64,000 nucleotides of DNA from a gamma proteobacterium L18. GTDB taxonomy: Bacteria > Pseudomonadota > Gammaproteobacteria > Pseudomonadales > Pseudomonadaceae. The notes under the pieces were generated by a model. That model made no database searches, was not told where the DNA came from, and saw nothing but the letters and a program-made list of their open reading frames with translations. The stretch spans positions 239,247-303,246 of the forward strand of contig KI547167.1 in assembly GCA_000497835.1 (NCBI GenBank), given 5' to 3'. Below, one piece after another: positions 1 to 9,446 of the stretch. The translations under genes and the position numbers were made by a program. Every line of letters starts with the position of its first letter. The first letter of the stretch is position 1.

Positions 1-297
1 ATCTCAAGCGCGACACACCCCTCAAGACAGGCCCATCCCAGCGCCACCCCAATCCCCTTCGGCCCCCTGACCACCGCCAACCTCAAACCCTTAACCGTCC
101 GCCCCGGCCTACCCGCCGAGGAAGCCCTGCTGCACGCCTCGCACCTGCTCGACTGCATCGCCAGCACGGCGTACCAGCACGCCGATGGGTTGCAAGGGCA
201 TGAGCGCAAGCAGGAGATGGCGGTGCATCACTTGGTGGAAATGGCCAGGCCGCTGGTGGATGCGGCGATTCAAGGTATCGAGCGCGAGCGGGCGTAG
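1..297 (+). CDS. DUF6124 family protein, 3' part only
   Basis: The gene enters from the left edge and ends at TAG 295-297, leaving 98 codons. The visible C-terminal part has a variable proline-rich stretch and then a helical segment containing PGLPAEEALLHASHLLDCI, which fits the small Pseudomonas-restricted DUF6124 proteins of about 100-130 residues. These have no established function and often occur in several copies per genome. No signal peptide or membrane segment is visible in this part. A REP-type hairpin follows 30 bp downstream. Assignment rests on recognition of the family pattern; the start codon is outside the window. Confidence 0.6.
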   Translation: MSSATHPSRQAHPSATPIPFGPLTTANLKPLTVRPGLPAEEALLHASHLLDCIASTAYQHADGLQGHERKQEMAVHHLVEMARPLVDAAIQGIERERA

Positions 298-326
298 CTG
301 TGATGCCAGGAAAACAGCGGTGCCCT

Positions 327-385
327 CATCGCGGCCAAGGCCGGCTCCTACGCGGTCCAGGTAGGAGCCGGCCTTGGCCGCGATG
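327..385. repeat. REP-like inverted repeat, family C
   Basis: Two arms, CATCGCGGCCAAGGCCGGC followed by TCCTAC and its reverse complement, face each other around a short loop and lie between converging genes. Related copies occur at 23818-23880 and 39498-39561, and a variant with swapped arms lies inside 37343-37484. This is the extragenic palindrome type abundant in P. putida. It may also act as a bidirectional terminator. Confidence 0.85.
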
Positions 386-408
386 GCGTCAGTAAGATTA
401 ACGCCCGA

Positions 409-1272
409 TCAGAGCAGACCCAACTGCTCGGCAACCGGCTCACGAGGGTGCTCCGGCAACGCTGGCAACCCCGGCAACCGCTGCATCAACTGCCCATGAA
501 ACCGCCGCGCCAGAATCGGTGCCCGGTGGTTATCCGAGGTATGCAGAAAGATATACGGCGTACGCCCTTCCTCGATCCACCCGGCAATCTTCTCCACCCA
601 CGGCAGCAGAAACGTATCGTTGGCTTCCACGTCCGGATGACCAATAAACCGCACCTGCGGACTCTGGCTGAACGCCGTGGGCCGCGGCGGCACCTTGGGC
701 TTCTTGTCCTGGGCATGCAGCACGGCAGGCGTCTGCAGGGTGCAACTGAACAGCGCGCGCGGGTCCAGGCAGATGCGCTCCACTTCCCGCGCCATCAACA
801 GGCGATTGAGCATGCGCTCTTCATCTCCACGGGCAAAGAACGCCGGGTGGCGCACTTCCACCGCCACCGGCTGCTGCAGTTCGTCGATGAAGGCCATCAA
901 TTCGGCAAGCCGATGGGGCCCAAACGCAGCCGGCAACTGTAGCCAGAACGGCGCTACCCGCCCACCCAACGGCTTGAGCAACCCCACAAAGGATTCGGCC
1001 GCCGGCAGCAGCGCGCGCAAATCAGCACCATGGCTGATCTCGCGCGGAAACTTGGCGGTAAAGCGAAAATGCCCGGGCATGCTCTGCGCCCAACGCTCCA
1101 CCGTGGCGGGGCTGGGTTGCGCGTAGAACGTGGTATTGCCTTCCACGGCGTTGAACACCTGGCCATACAGCTGCAGGAAGTCAGCCGGGCGGGCGTTGTC
1201 CGGGTACAGGTGATCGCGCCAGGCCAGCTCGCTCCAGGAAGGACAACCGAGGTAGTACGGCAGCAATGACAC
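409..1272 (-). CDS. DUF72 domain (YecE-like) protein
   Basis: A 287-residue protein of the DUF72 family, a TIM-barrel-like fold of unknown biochemical role. The N-terminal GCPSWSE, the FNAVEGNTTFY segment around residues 40-52 and FRFTAKFPREISH are the typical conserved blocks, and EVRHPAFF matches the central strand of the family. Length is normal for the longer subgroup. The start is GTG at 1272, two bases after the stop of the preceding small gene, so the two are probably cotranscribed. No signal peptide is seen; it should be cytoplasmic. Confidence 0.85.
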   Translation of the reverse strand: MSLLPYYLGCPSWSELAWRDHLYPDNARPADFLQLYGQVFNAVEGNTTFYAQPSPATVERWAQSMPGHFRFTAKFPREISHGADLRALLPAAESFVGLLKPLGGRVAPFWLQLPAAFGPHRLAELMAFIDELQQPVAVEVRHPAFFARGDEERMLNRLLMAREVERICLDPRALFSCTLQTPAVLHAQDKKPKVPPRPTAFSQSPQVRFIGHPDVEANDTFLLPWVEKIAGWIEEGRTPYIFLHTSDNHRAPILARRFHGQLMQRLPGLPALPEHPREPVAEQLGLL

Positions 1273-1274
1273 TG

Positions 1275-1568
1275 TCAGATATGGACGTCCAGGCCCAGCA
1301 CCTCACCGTCCCAGTCAACGAAGGTGGAGGTGGTGAGGTAGCTGCTCAGCGCCGTGGCGACGCGACGGCTCATGGAGCGGTGGAAGATCATGTCCTGCGG
1401 GCGCGCTGGCAGGTTGCTGACCGCGCCGCCACGCGGGGCGCTGCGCTGCGCGGTGGACTGGACCTCAAAGTCACCTTCAAGATCTTCGCCGTCGTCTACC
1501 TGCGCCGGCGCCTTGCGGGGCTTGCGTTTGATGGGGTAGGAACTCGACGAATAGCCGTCTACACGCAT
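1275..1568 (-). CDS. Conserved hypothetical protein, 97 aa
   Basis: A small protein beginning MRVDGYSSSSYPIKRKPRK, with a basic low-complexity N-terminus, an acidic middle and a C-terminal segment (TSTFVDWDGEVLGLDVHI) that looks folded. I recognise no domain. It immediately precedes the DUF72 gene with a 2-bp gap, suggesting one operon. Codon use with GC-rich third positions agrees with real coding sequence. The function is unknown. An upstream stretch from 1569 to 1731 separates it from tsaB and holds no gene. Confidence 0.7.
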   Translation of the reverse strand: MRVDGYSSSSYPIKRKPRKAPAQVDDGEDLEGDFEVQSTAQRSAPRGGAVSNLPARPQDMIFHRSMSRRVATALSSYLTTSTFVDWDGEVLGLDVHI

Positions 1569-1731
1569 AACTGCTTACTCTAAACCGATGATGGCAATTT
1601 AGCGGCACCTGGACAGGTAAGCAAATGGCCGAGTGATAACTAGACCACAGTTCTCGGAAAAGGTTTACCCCTGAGGGCAGTTACCCGATGAACTGCTCAG
1701 AAAACGAGCAGTTAGCGGTGCCATTCATCGG

Positions 1732-2406
1732 TCAACGGGCTTTTGGCGTGGCCACTTTATCGCGCAGGTACACCGGCTGGGCCAGGTCGGCGGCAACGCC
1801 TTCGCCACGGGCCCAGGCACCCTTGGCCAGGGTCAGCAGGTCCAGCGCGTGGGGCAACAGAGTCGCATCGCAAGCCACTGGTTTGACCGCCAGACGTTCG
1901 CCATAGCCCCAGCCAGTGCCGGCACCATACCAGTCGCCTGTGGCGCCGGCCGGCAGCAACACCGACTCGGGTGCCAGCACGGCTTCGTCGCCCACCAGCT
2001 TCATTTCATCGCCATCGGCCTGGTAGCAACCCCAGTACACCTCGTCCATGCGCGCGTCGATGGCGGCGGCCACCTGGCGGGCGCCCTGTTCGCGCAGGGC
2101 GCGCTGGGCCAGCAGGGCCAGGTTGGACACCGGCAGCACCGGCCGGTCGAGGCCAAAGGCCAGGCCCTGGACCACGCCGATGGCAATGCGCACGCCGGTG
2201 AAGGCGCCTGGGCCACGGCCAAAGGCAATCGCATCCACCGCAGACAAGGCGATGCCCGCCTCGCCCAGCAGGGTCTGGATCATGGGCAGCAGCTTTTGCG
2301 CGTGCAGGCGCGGGATCACTTCGTAGTGGCTCAACACCTTGCCGTCATGCAGCAGGGCGACGGAGCAAGCTTCGGTAGCGGTATCCAGGGCCAGCAAGGT
2401 GGTCAT
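1732..2406 (-). CDS. tsaB: tRNA threonylcarbamoyladenosine biosynthesis protein TsaB
   Basis: TsaB (YeaZ) is the ASKHA-fold partner of TsaD and TsaE and is needed for the t6A37 modification of tRNAs that read ANN codons. The 224-residue protein opens with MTTLLALDTATEACSVALL, the ATPase-like phosphate-1 region, and carries the GRGPGAFTGVRIAIG block near residues 65-80 that is diagnostic of TsaB. The length matches the family. It lies downstream of adk on the same strand, separated by 81 bp that include a hairpin. It is expected to be cytoplasmic and usually essential. Confidence 0.95.
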   Translation of the reverse strand: MTTLLALDTATEACSVALLHDGKVLSHYEVIPRLHAQKLLPMIQTLLGEAGIALSAVDAIAFGRGPGAFTGVRIAIGVVQGLAFGLDRPVLPVSNLALLAQRALREQGARQVAAAIDARMDEVYWGCYQADGDEMKLVGDEAVLAPESVLLPAGATGDWYGAGTGWGYGERLAVKPVACDATLLPHALDLLTLAKGAWARGEGVAADLAQPVYLRDKVATPKAR

Positions 2407-2448
2407 TGCGCGAATCCATCAGAAAAAAGTGCAGCATTATAAACGTCA

Positions 2449-2468
2449 ACGGCCCGCAAGCGGGCCGT
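2449..2468 (-). terminator. Hairpin downstream of adk
   Basis: A GGCCCG/CGGGCC stem with CAAG loop, extendable by AC/GT, lies about 20 bp after the adk stop. The following minus-strand bases contain only a short T-rich stretch, so it is a weak intrinsic terminator or an attenuating hairpin between adk and tsaB. Confidence 0.45.
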
Positions 2469-2487
2469 CGATTGATCAAGGGCTTGA

Positions 2488-3168
<681 letters not shown>

Positions 3169-3427
3169 TCAGACCCGCCTCAGCGCAGCTAACTGCCTGA
3201 AGCCAATCCCAAAATCGGTTGGTGGCCACAAAAACGGCCAAAAGGCTGACCAAGATACACAGCGGCTCAAGGCCACACAAGCCGTCCAAAGCAGGAACAA
3301 CCTGCGTCCCATGCGCACGCCCCTTGCCGGTGGCGCCCGGTGCAACCGCTGGCGGTTGCGACCCGGGCCCGCGTCCCGGCACGGTCCCCTCACAGATAGT
3401 GGACGTGCCGGGCGTGGTTCGCCAGCG

Positions 3428-6076
3428 TCAACCGGTGTTGCGCAGACCGGCGGCAATGCCTGCCACGGTGACCAGCAGGGCCTGTTCCAGAGGGCTGTCC
3501 TGCGCCGCCTGCTGGCTGCGCGAACGGGCCAGCAGCTCGGCCTGCAATAGATGCAGGGGGTCAAGGTAGGTATTGCGCAGGCTGATGAATTTCAGGGTTT
3601 CGGGGCTGTGGGCCAGCAATTGGCTCTGGCCGGTCAAGCCCAGCACCACGCTGCAAGCCTGCGACAATAGGTCGCGCAGCTGCGCCCCCAGGGGTTTGAG
3701 TGAATCCTGTACCAGGCGCTCGTCATAGAAACGCGCAATGTCGGCGTCGGCCTTGGCCAGCACCATTTCCAGCATGTCGATGCGGGTGCGGAAGAAGGGC
3801 CAGTGCTCGCGCATGCTGGTCAGCAGCTCGCCCTCGCCGCGTGCCAGGGCGTTGCTCAGGGCCGCCTCCCAGCCCAGCCAGGCGGGCAGCATCAGGCGCG
3901 TCTGGGTCCAGCCGAAAATCCACGGGATGGCCCGCAGGCTTTCGATGCCGCCCTGGCGGCGCTTGGCCGGGCGGCTGCCCAGCGGCAGGCGGCCCAGTTC
4001 CTGTTCGGGGGTGGACTGGCGGAAATACTCGACGAACTGCGGGTTTTCGCGCACCACGTCGCGGTAGGCCTTGACGCCATCGGCGGCCAGTTCGTCCATC
4101 AGGGTGCGCCAGGCCGGTTCCGGCGGCGGTGGCGGCAACAGGGTGGCTTCCAGCACGGCGGCCAGGTACAGGTTGAGGTTCTGCTCGGCAATGTCCGGCA
4201 GGCCGAACTTGAAGCGGATCATCTCGCCCTGCTCGGTGGTGCGGAAACGCCCTGCCACCGACCCCGGTGGTTGCGAGAGGATGGCCGCGTGGGCTGGGCC
4301 GCCGCCACGGCCTACGGTGCCGCCACGGCCATGGAACAACAGCAGCTCGACGTTCTGCGCGTGGCAGATGCGCACCAGATTCTCCTGGGCGCGGTACTGC
4401 GCCCAGGCGGCTGCGGTGGTGCCGGCGTCCTTGGCCGAGTCGGAATAGCCGATCATCACCTCCTGCGGCCCATGCAGGCGGCTGCGGTAGCCGGGCAACA
4501 ACAGCAGGCGCTCGATCACCGGGCCTGCGTTGTCCAGGTCGGCCAGGGTCTCGAACAGCGGCACCACGCGCATCGGGCGTTGCACGCCGGCTTCCTTGAG
4601 CAGCAGTTGCACGGCCAACACGTCCGAGGCGGCGCCGGCCATGGAGATCACGTACGAGCCCAGCGAAGCGGCAGGGGCGGCGGCGATTTCGCGGCAGGTG
4701 GCGAGCACTTCGGCCGTCTCCGCAGCGGGCTTGAAGTAGCCCGGCAGCAGCGGCCGGCGGCTGTTGAGTTCCTGCAGCAGGAAGGTGATGCGGGTTTCCT
4801 CGTCCCAGTCGGCGTAACGGCCCAGGCCCAGGTAGTCGGTGATTTCGGTCATGGCCGCGGTATGGCGCGCCGAGTCCTGGCGCACGTCCAGGCGCACCAG
4901 GAACAGGCCGAAGGTGACGGCGCGGCGCAGGCAGTCCAGCAGCGGGCCATCGGCAATCACGCCCATGCCGCACTCGTGCAGCGATTGGAAGCACAGCTGC
5001 AACGGCTCCAGCAGGTCACGGTTGTTGCTCAGCACCTCGGCGCTGGCCGGTTGCGGCTGCGCCAGCGAGGCGTGGGCCCAGTTGCGCGTGGCGCGCAGGC
5101 GTTCGCGCAGTTGCTTGAGCAGGGTGCGATAGGGTTCGGCAGTGTCGCCCACGGCCTCACGCAGGGCCGCGCTGGCCTGCTGCATCGACAGTTCGCCAGC
5201 CAGGTGGTCGACGTCACGCAGGAACAGGTCGGCGGCCATCCAGCGCGCCAGCAGCAGCACTTCGCGGGTGACGGGCGCGGTGACGTTGGGGTTGCCGTCG
5301 CGGTCGCCGCCCATCCAGGAGGCGAAGCGGATGGGCGCCGACTCCAGCGGCAGGTGCAAGCCGGTGGCGGCGTGCAGGGCCTGGTCGACCTTGCGCAAGT
5401 GGTGAGGGACGGCGTGCCACAGCGAGTGCTCGATGACCGCGAAGCCCCACTTGGCCTCGTCCACCGGCGTTGGGCGGGTGCGGCGGATTTCCTCGGTGTG
5501 CCAGGCTTCGGCGATCAGCCGCTGCAGACGCTGGCGGATGTCGTCACGTTCGGCCGGCAGCAGGTCACGGTGGTCCTGGGCAGCCAGTTGCGCGGCGATG
5601 GCGTCGTATTTCTGGATCAGGGTACGGCGCGCCACTTCGGTGGGGTGAGCGGTGAGCACCAGTTCGATATCCAGGCGACCCACCTGACGGGCCAGGGACT
5701 CGGCACTGTGACCGGCCTGTTTCAGGCGCTCGAGCAACTGCGCCAGCACGGTGTTTTCGAAGGGCGCCTCCTGGTCTTCGTCGCGACGGCGGATCAACTG
5801 GTACTGCTCGGCGATGTTGGCCAGGTTGAGGAACTGGTTGAAGGCCCGCGCCACGGGCAGCAGGTCCTGCTCGGGCAGGTCATTGAGGCGGCTGCTGAGC
5901 TGCTCGGTAGCGGTCTTGCCATCGTCGGGGCCACTGCGGCGGTCGGCCTTGGCGTCGGCCCGGATGCGCTCGATGGTGTCCAGAAAGGCTTCGCCGTATT
6001 GCTCGCGAATGGTGTTGCCCAGCAACTCGCCCAACAGGTGCACATCTTCGCGCAGGCGCGCATCGATCTCGGTCAT
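3428..6076 (-). CDS. ppc: Phosphoenolpyruvate carboxylase
   Basis: This anaplerotic enzyme carboxylates PEP to oxaloacetate. The product of about 882 residues has the catalytic-histidine motif LTAHPTE, the glycine-rich loop [13 protein letters not shown], the [10 protein letters not shown] motif and the canonical C-terminus RNTG, all expected for a full-length bacterial tetrameric PEPC. The start at 6076 ([11 protein letters not shown]) has AAGGAG 9 bases upstream, which is better than the in-frame ATG at 6115. Family members are activated by acetyl-CoA and inhibited by aspartate. A 292-bp gap to adk contains no convincing gene and probably holds the adk promoter. Confidence 0.97.
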   Translation of the reverse strand: MTEIDARLREDVHLLGELLGNTIREQYGEAFLDTIERIRADAKADRRSGPDDGKTATEQLSSRLNDLPEQDLLPVARAFNQFLNLANIAEQYQLIRRRDEDQEAPFENTVLAQLLERLKQAGHSAESLARQVGRLDIELVLTAHPTEVARRTLIQKYDAIAAQLAAQDHRDLLPAERDDIRQRLQRLIAEAWHTEEIRRTRPTPVDEAKWGFAVIEHSLWHAVPHHLRKVDQALHAATGLHLPLESAPIRFASWMGGDRDGNPNVTAPVTREVLLLARWMAADLFLRDVDHLAGELSMQQASAALREAVGDTAEPYRTLLKQLRERLRATRNWAHASLAQPQPASAEVLSNNRDLLEPLQLCFQSLHECGMGVIADGPLLDCLRRAVTFGLFLVRLDVRQDSARHTAAMTEITDYLGLGRYADWDEETRITFLLQELNSRRPLLPGYFKPAAETAEVLATCREIAAAPAASLGSYVISMAGAASDVLAVQLLLKEAGVQRPMRVVPLFETLADLDNAGPVIERLLLLPGYRSRLHGPQEVMIGYSDSAKDAGTTAAAWAQYRAQENLVRICHAQNVELLLFHGRGGTVGRGGGPAHAAILSQPPGSVAGRFRTTEQGEMIRFKFGLPDIAEQNLNLYLAAVLEATLLPPPPPEPAWRTLMDELAADGVKAYRDVVRENPQFVEYFRQSTPEQELGRLPLGSRPAKRRQGGIESLRAIPWIFGWTQTRLMLPAWLGWEAALSNALARGEGELLTSMREHWPFFRTRIDMLEMVLAKADADIARFYDERLVQDSLKPLGAQLRDLLSQACSVVLGLTGQSQLLAHSPETLKFISLRNTYLDPLHLLQAELLARSRSQQAAQDSPLEQALLVTVAGIAAGLRNTG

Positions 6077-6284
6077 TGCCACAGTCTCCTTGATTGTTCT
6101 TGGCGCGCTGTCCATCGCAGGGGGTGTGGGCCTGGCAAGTGAACAAGCACAGGAAAAACCGCTCTATCTTCAAGAGTGCCCAGCGCGCTCGATTCTGACA
6201 AGGGCCTTGGGCGCCTGTGTTCAATCGGTTATTCGGGGCTACGCTGAAATAAAGGCCCTGCATCGCCTGATCAATGAGGTCGAC

Positions 6285-6629
6285 ATGAAAATCCGCGAGC
6301 TTGCGCAACACTGGGAACAGAACGCCAAGGGCCGCCTGAGCCCCACCGGCTACAACATTCACCTGGACATGGAATCGGCCGCACGCCTGGCTGCGATCAC
6401 CGAGATGTACCCCAAGCATCATCCTGAAGAGCTGTTGGGCGAGTTGATCGGTGCGGCCCTGGAAGAGCTGGAAACCAGCTTTCCGTACATCAAGGGGCAG
6501 AAGGTGATTGCCACCGACGAGGAAGGTGACCCGCTGTATGAAGATGTGGGCCCTACCCCGCGCTTTTTGGCGTTGTCGCGCCGTTATCTGCATGACCTGT
6601 CGGCCAAGGCTGACGAATCCCAGCACTGA
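6285..6629 (+). CDS. Conserved small protein of Pseudomonas (called pilin assembly/pili tip component in some annotations)
   Basis: A 114-residue acidic, helical protein beginning MKIRELAQHWEQNAKG, with a conserved block (EMYPKHHPEELLGELIGAALEEL) and the C-terminal VGPTPRFLALSRRYL. It has no signal peptide or membrane span. Database names such as pilin assembly protein or type 1 pili tip component are known to me for this family, but nothing in this sequence supports such a role and no pilus genes are nearby. It is divergent from ppc. The start at 6285 is the conserved Met; the frame is open farther upstream but without a good ribosome site. Confidence 0.75.
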   Translation: MKIRELAQHWEQNAKGRLSPTGYNIHLDMESAARLAAITEMYPKHHPEELLGELIGAALEELETSFPYIKGQKVIATDEEGDPLYEDVGPTPRFLALSRRYLHDLSAKADESQH

Positions 6630-6932
6630 TCCCCCCACACCTGCACATCCCCTGTGGGACCGGGCGAAGCTCGGGAAGAGGCCCGTCATTACACCGCGGC
6701 GGCTGCTTCCCGAGCTTCGCCCGGTCCCACAGGGGCAAGTGCTGTCTGCACGGTCAAGAATTTTCTGCCTGCCGCAAAATTCGAGTGAACCAATTAAAAA
6801 GCGCTCCGGTCCGAACCAATAAGCCATCACAGAAGACCCTTCGAAATGTGGCTCAGGCGTCCCGTATTCCGGGCCCGCATGGAAGATCTGTCATGGGTGA
6901 GTTTTCAGGAGTCAGACAATGGAGTTGCAACC
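6630..6932. other. Intergenic region with family A repeat and lipoprotein-operon upstream region
   Basis: No gene is supported here. The left half is the palindrome at 6649-6735. The right half (about 6740-6930) is A/T-richer in places and presumably carries the promoter of the two lipoprotein genes, but I could not assign convincing -35 and -10 boxes. Confidence 0.5.
6649..6735. repeat. Family A inverted repeat (copy 1)
   Basis: The left arm contains GTGGGACCGGGCGAAGC continuing TCGGGAA; the right arm is its reverse complement, about 30 bp away. The same arms recur at 12072-12160, 30790-30883, 55800-55893, as a solo arm at 61813-61845, and with arm order reversed at 63342-63415. Every copy is intergenic and mostly lies after gene ends, so a hairpin formed in RNA could stop or stabilise transcripts. 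Confidence 0.9.
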
Positions 6933-7331
6933 ATGAATACCAGCACTGCCAAAACCTCTAACCTGCGCGGGCTGAAACTGGCGGCCCTGGCGCTGGGCAC
7001 TTCCTTCATCCTCGCCGGCTGCGCCGGCAAGCCCCCTACCGAGCAGTACGCCGTGACCCAATCGGCGGTCAACAGCGCGGTCAGCGCGGGCGGTACCGAA
7101 TACGCGGCGGTCGAAATGAAAGCCGCCCAGGACAAGTTCAAGCAGGCCGAACTGGCCATGCACGACAAGCACTACGACCAGGCACGCGTGCTGGCCGAGC
7201 AGGCTGAGTGGGACGCCCGGGTAGCCGAGCGCAAGGCCCAGGCTGCCAAGGCTCAGAAAGCCGTGCAGGACGCCCGTGCCGGTGTCCAGGACCTGCGTGA
7301 AGAAGGCATGCGCAATACGCAGCAGCAGTAA
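6933..7331 (+). CDS. DUF4398 domain lipoprotein
   Basis: A 132-residue lipoprotein with a type II signal peptide ending in the lipobox LAGC (Cys about residue 30), followed by a DUF4398 domain. The domain is a helical repeat-like region rich in Ala, Gln and Lys (KAAQDKFKQAELAMHDK), likely coiled coil. DUF4398 proteins are periplasmic-facing outer-membrane lipoproteins of unknown function. GGAG 8 bases before the ATG at 6933 decides the start over upstream in-frame codons. The next gene, 48 bp downstream, codes for a second DUF4398 lipoprotein, so they form an operon. Confidence 0.85.
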   Translation: MNTSTAKTSNLRGLKLAALALGTSFILAGCAGKPPTEQYAVTQSAVNSAVSAGGTEYAAVEMKAAQDKFKQAELAMHDKHYDQARVLAEQAEWDARVAERKAQAAKAQKAVQDARAGVQDLREEGMRNTQQQ

Positions 7332-7379
7332 GCGTTGCTCAGCCATCGCCACCCGTATTCGATTTAAAGGATGAAGACC

Positions 7380-8171
7380 ATGCGTAAACACTTGATGATC
7401 CCTGCCCTGCTCGCCGCCAGCGTCGCTCTGGCTGCCTGCGCCACCAAACCCAACCCCAACCTTGACCAGGCGCGCACCAACTTCCAGGCCCTGCAAAGCA
7501 ACCCGCAGGCCAGCCAGGTGGCGGCCCTGGAAACCAAGGATGCCTCCGATTACCTGGACAAGACCGAGAAGGCCTTCCAGAACCACGACGACAGCCGTGA
7601 CGTGGACCAACTGGCCTACCTGACCAACCAGCGCGTGGAAGTGGCCAAGCAGACCATCGCCCTGCGCACTGCCGAAGCCAACCTGAAGAACGCCGCCGCC
7701 CAGCGTGCCCAGGCCCGCCTGGATGCTCGCGATGCACAGATCAAGCAGTTGCAGGACAGCCTGAACGCCAAGCAGACCGACCGTGGCACCGTGGTGACCT
7801 TCGGCGACGTGCTGTTTGACGTGAACAAGGCGGGCCTGAAATCCAGCGGTTTGATGAACGTGAACAAGCTGGCCCAGTTCCTTCAGGAAAACCCGGACCG
7901 CAAGGTGATTGTCGAGGGTTACACCGACAGCACCGGTTCTGCTGCCTACAACCAGACCTTGTCTGACCGCCGTGCAGGTTCGGTGAGCACCGCGCTGGTC
8001 AAGATGGGCGTGGACCCAAGCCGTATCGTGTCGCAGGGGTATGGCAAGGAATACCCGGTGGCCGATAACACCAGCGTGTCCGGCCGGGCGATGAACCGTC
8101 GTGTGGAAGTGACCATTTCCAATGACAACCAGCCGGTGGCACCGCGGAGTTCGGTGACTTCGACCAACTGA
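7380..8171 (+). CDS. DUF4398-OmpA family outer-membrane lipoprotein
   Basis: A 263-residue protein with signal peptide and lipobox LAAC (Cys about residue 20), an N-terminal DUF4398 helical region to about residue 125, and a C-terminal OmpA/MotB peptidoglycan-binding domain (VIVEGYTDSTGS, then NQTLSDRRAGSV). It probably anchors the outer membrane to peptidoglycan. The ATG at 7380 is preferred over 7371 because the AAAGG site lies 9 bases before it. It is cotranscribed with the smaller DUF4398 lipoprotein and closed by a strong palindrome at 8188-8248. Confidence 0.88.
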   Translation: MRKHLMIPALLAASVALAACATKPNPNLDQARTNFQALQSNPQASQVAALETKDASDYLDKTEKAFQNHDDSRDVDQLAYLTNQRVEVAKQTIALRTAEANLKNAAAQRAQARLDARDAQIKQLQDSLNAKQTDRGTVVTFGDVLFDVNKAGLKSSGLMNVNKLAQFLQENPDRKVIVEGYTDSTGSAAYNQTLSDRRAGSVSTALVKMGVDPSRIVSQGYGKEYPVADNTSVSGRAMNRRVEVTISNDNQPVAPRSSVTSTN

Positions 8172-8187
8172 GTTCGGCGTTGGCTAT

Positions 8188-8248
8188 GCGGGGCGGCTGA
8201 TGGCCTCTCGCGAGCAAGGACTCGCGATGAGGCCATCAGCCGCCCCGC
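8188..8248. terminator. Long palindrome between convergent genes
   Basis: The left arm GCGGGGCGGCTGATGGCCTC is followed by CGCGAG, and the right arm is almost its exact reverse complement, with a loop of about 6 bases. It fills the gap between the plus-strand OmpA gene and the minus-strand gene ending at 8249, which fits a bidirectional terminator or a REP-like element. There is no long T-tract on either side. Confidence 0.7.
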
Positions 8249-8551
8249 TTATTTCTGACAGTGCACCGCCTGCTTCTGGTTATCCACCAGCACCCCACTC
8301 AACCCCTTCTGCGTGGTATCGAACAGCACCACGATGCCATCGATGCACTGCGCCACTTCATTGGCCGGGGTGGCCGACACCTTGTAGTCCTCACCCGGAA
8401 TGGTCTTGAGCATGGTGAAGTCGGTCAGCAGCAGCGCATCTTCGGGCTTGGCGAAATGCAGATAGCCGTAGTACCACAGGCACGCCACCGTACCGATGAT
8501 GCTGCACACCCCGGTGATGATCAGCGGGATGGCGTTGCGTTCTTCACTCAT
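8249..8551 (-). CDS. Small membrane-anchored conserved protein, 100 aa
   Basis: It starts MSEERNAIPLIITGVCSIIG with one transmembrane helix at residues 9-28, then an exported or cytoplasmic domain of about 70 residues containing two cysteines (AQCIDGIVVLFD and VHCQK) that could form a disulfide if periplasmic. No domain is recognised. Its start overlaps the end of the hydrolase gene by 8 bp, so it is the last gene of the TetR-lipoprotein-QEGLA-hydrolase operon. The function is unknown. Confidence 0.75.
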   Translation of the reverse strand: MSEERNAIPLIITGVCSIIGTVACLWYYGYLHFAKPEDALLLTDFTMLKTIPGEDYKVSATPANEVAQCIDGIVVLFDTTQKGLSGVLVDNQKQAVHCQK

Positions 8552-9446
8552 GGGGTTTCTCGGGGTAATTGGGGATCTCGCCCAGCCGCCGCAGGCCGTT
8601 GAAGTGCTGCGGGTCTTGCAGGAAGCGGATCATCACGGTGCGCCAAGTGGGGTCGGCGAAAGTCTGCACGTGGCCACCACGGGTCAGTTGCAGCACCCGG
8701 GGCGGCGGGGCCTTTTTGTACAGTTCCAGGCCGTTGGCCAGGGGCACTACCGCATCGTCCATGCTCTGGTAGAACAGCATGGGCGTGCCTTTCAGGGCAT
8801 CGATGGAATAGATGGCGCTGTCACTGTCCGGCACCAGCCAGGACAACGGCACCTGCAAAGGCCAGGTCAGCCACGAGGTACTGAGGGCAAAGCGCCCTAC
8901 CCCACGATAGCTGGACGGCACGCCGTCGAACACCAGCGCCTGCAGGCGCTTGAGTTGCTGCGGGTGGTCGGCCAGGTAGTGGATACCCATGGCGCCGCCC
9001 AGGCTCTGGCCCAGCAACACCAGGGGCTTGCCCTGCACCTCGGGTTGCTGGCCGAGCCAGGTGAACGCGGCATCAATGTCCTGATAAATCGCCGGGAGGC
9101 TCGGGCTGCCCTCGGACAGGCCGTAGCCACGGTAATCAATCAACAGTACCTGATAGCCCTGCTCCGGCAACCACCAACTACCACCCAGGTGCCACGCCAT
9201 GTTGCCGCCGTTGCCGTGCAGGTGCAGCACCGTACCCTTGACCGGCACCCCGGGCTTGGCCGGCAGCCACCAGCCGTGCAGGCGGGTGCCGTCGGCGGCG
9301 GTCAGGGTCACGTCGCGGTACGCAAGCCCAGCCTTGTCGGGGGCGAATGGCTGGCCCTTTTCCGGGTAGAACAGCAGGCCGCTGCAACCGCTGAGCAGCG
9401 CCAGCAGCATCAGGCCGCTACAGAATGTTCGAATAGTCCGCTTCAA
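8544..9446 (-). CDS. Lipoprotein alpha/beta hydrolase
   Basis: A 300-residue alpha/beta-hydrolase-fold protein with a lipoprotein signal (KR-rich start, lipobox LSGC with Cys about 21). The oxyanion region HLHGNGGN, the nucleophile elbow GQSLGG and a late GGHVQTF histidine complete a Ser-Asp-His triad, with DDAVVP as the likely acid site. Relatives are BAAT/YfhR-like hydrolases of unknown substrate. The start is TTG at 9446; the next ATG (9410) would remove the basic part of the signal peptide. It overlaps the QEGLA gene upstream by 29 bp and the small membrane protein downstream by 8 bp. Confidence 0.85.
   Translation of the reverse strand: MKRTIRTFCSGLMLLALLSGCSGLLFYPEKGQPFAPDKAGLAYRDVTLTAADGTRLHGWWLPAKPGVPVKGTVLHLHGNGGNMAWHLGGSWWLPEQGYQVLLIDYRGYGLSEGSPSLPAIYQDIDAAFTWLGQQPEVQGKPLVLLGQSLGGAMGIHYLADHPQQLKRLQALVFDGVPSSYRGVGRFALSTSWLTWPLQVPLSWLVPDSDSAIYSIDALKGTPMLFYQSMDDAVVPLANGLELYKKAPPPRVLQLTRGGHVQTFADPTWRTVMIRFLQDPQHFNGLRRLGEIPNYPEKPHE

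Noticed and set aside
3803..6142. A 779-codon open frame on the plus strand opposite ppc
   Set aside because: It is the mirror of a GC-rich real gene: composition is rich in Gln, His, Gly and Val, no domain is seen, and ppc on the other strand is unmistakable. Similar mirror frames opposite lysS (12171-13949), the DUF1704 gene (9568-11031), wspA (21749-23530), the hybrid kinase (48039-50336) and xerD (54416-55774) were dropped for the same reason.
6285..6629. Pilus assembly role for the 114-residue protein
   Set aside because: The name exists in annotations, but there is no signal peptide, pilin motif or pilus gene nearby.
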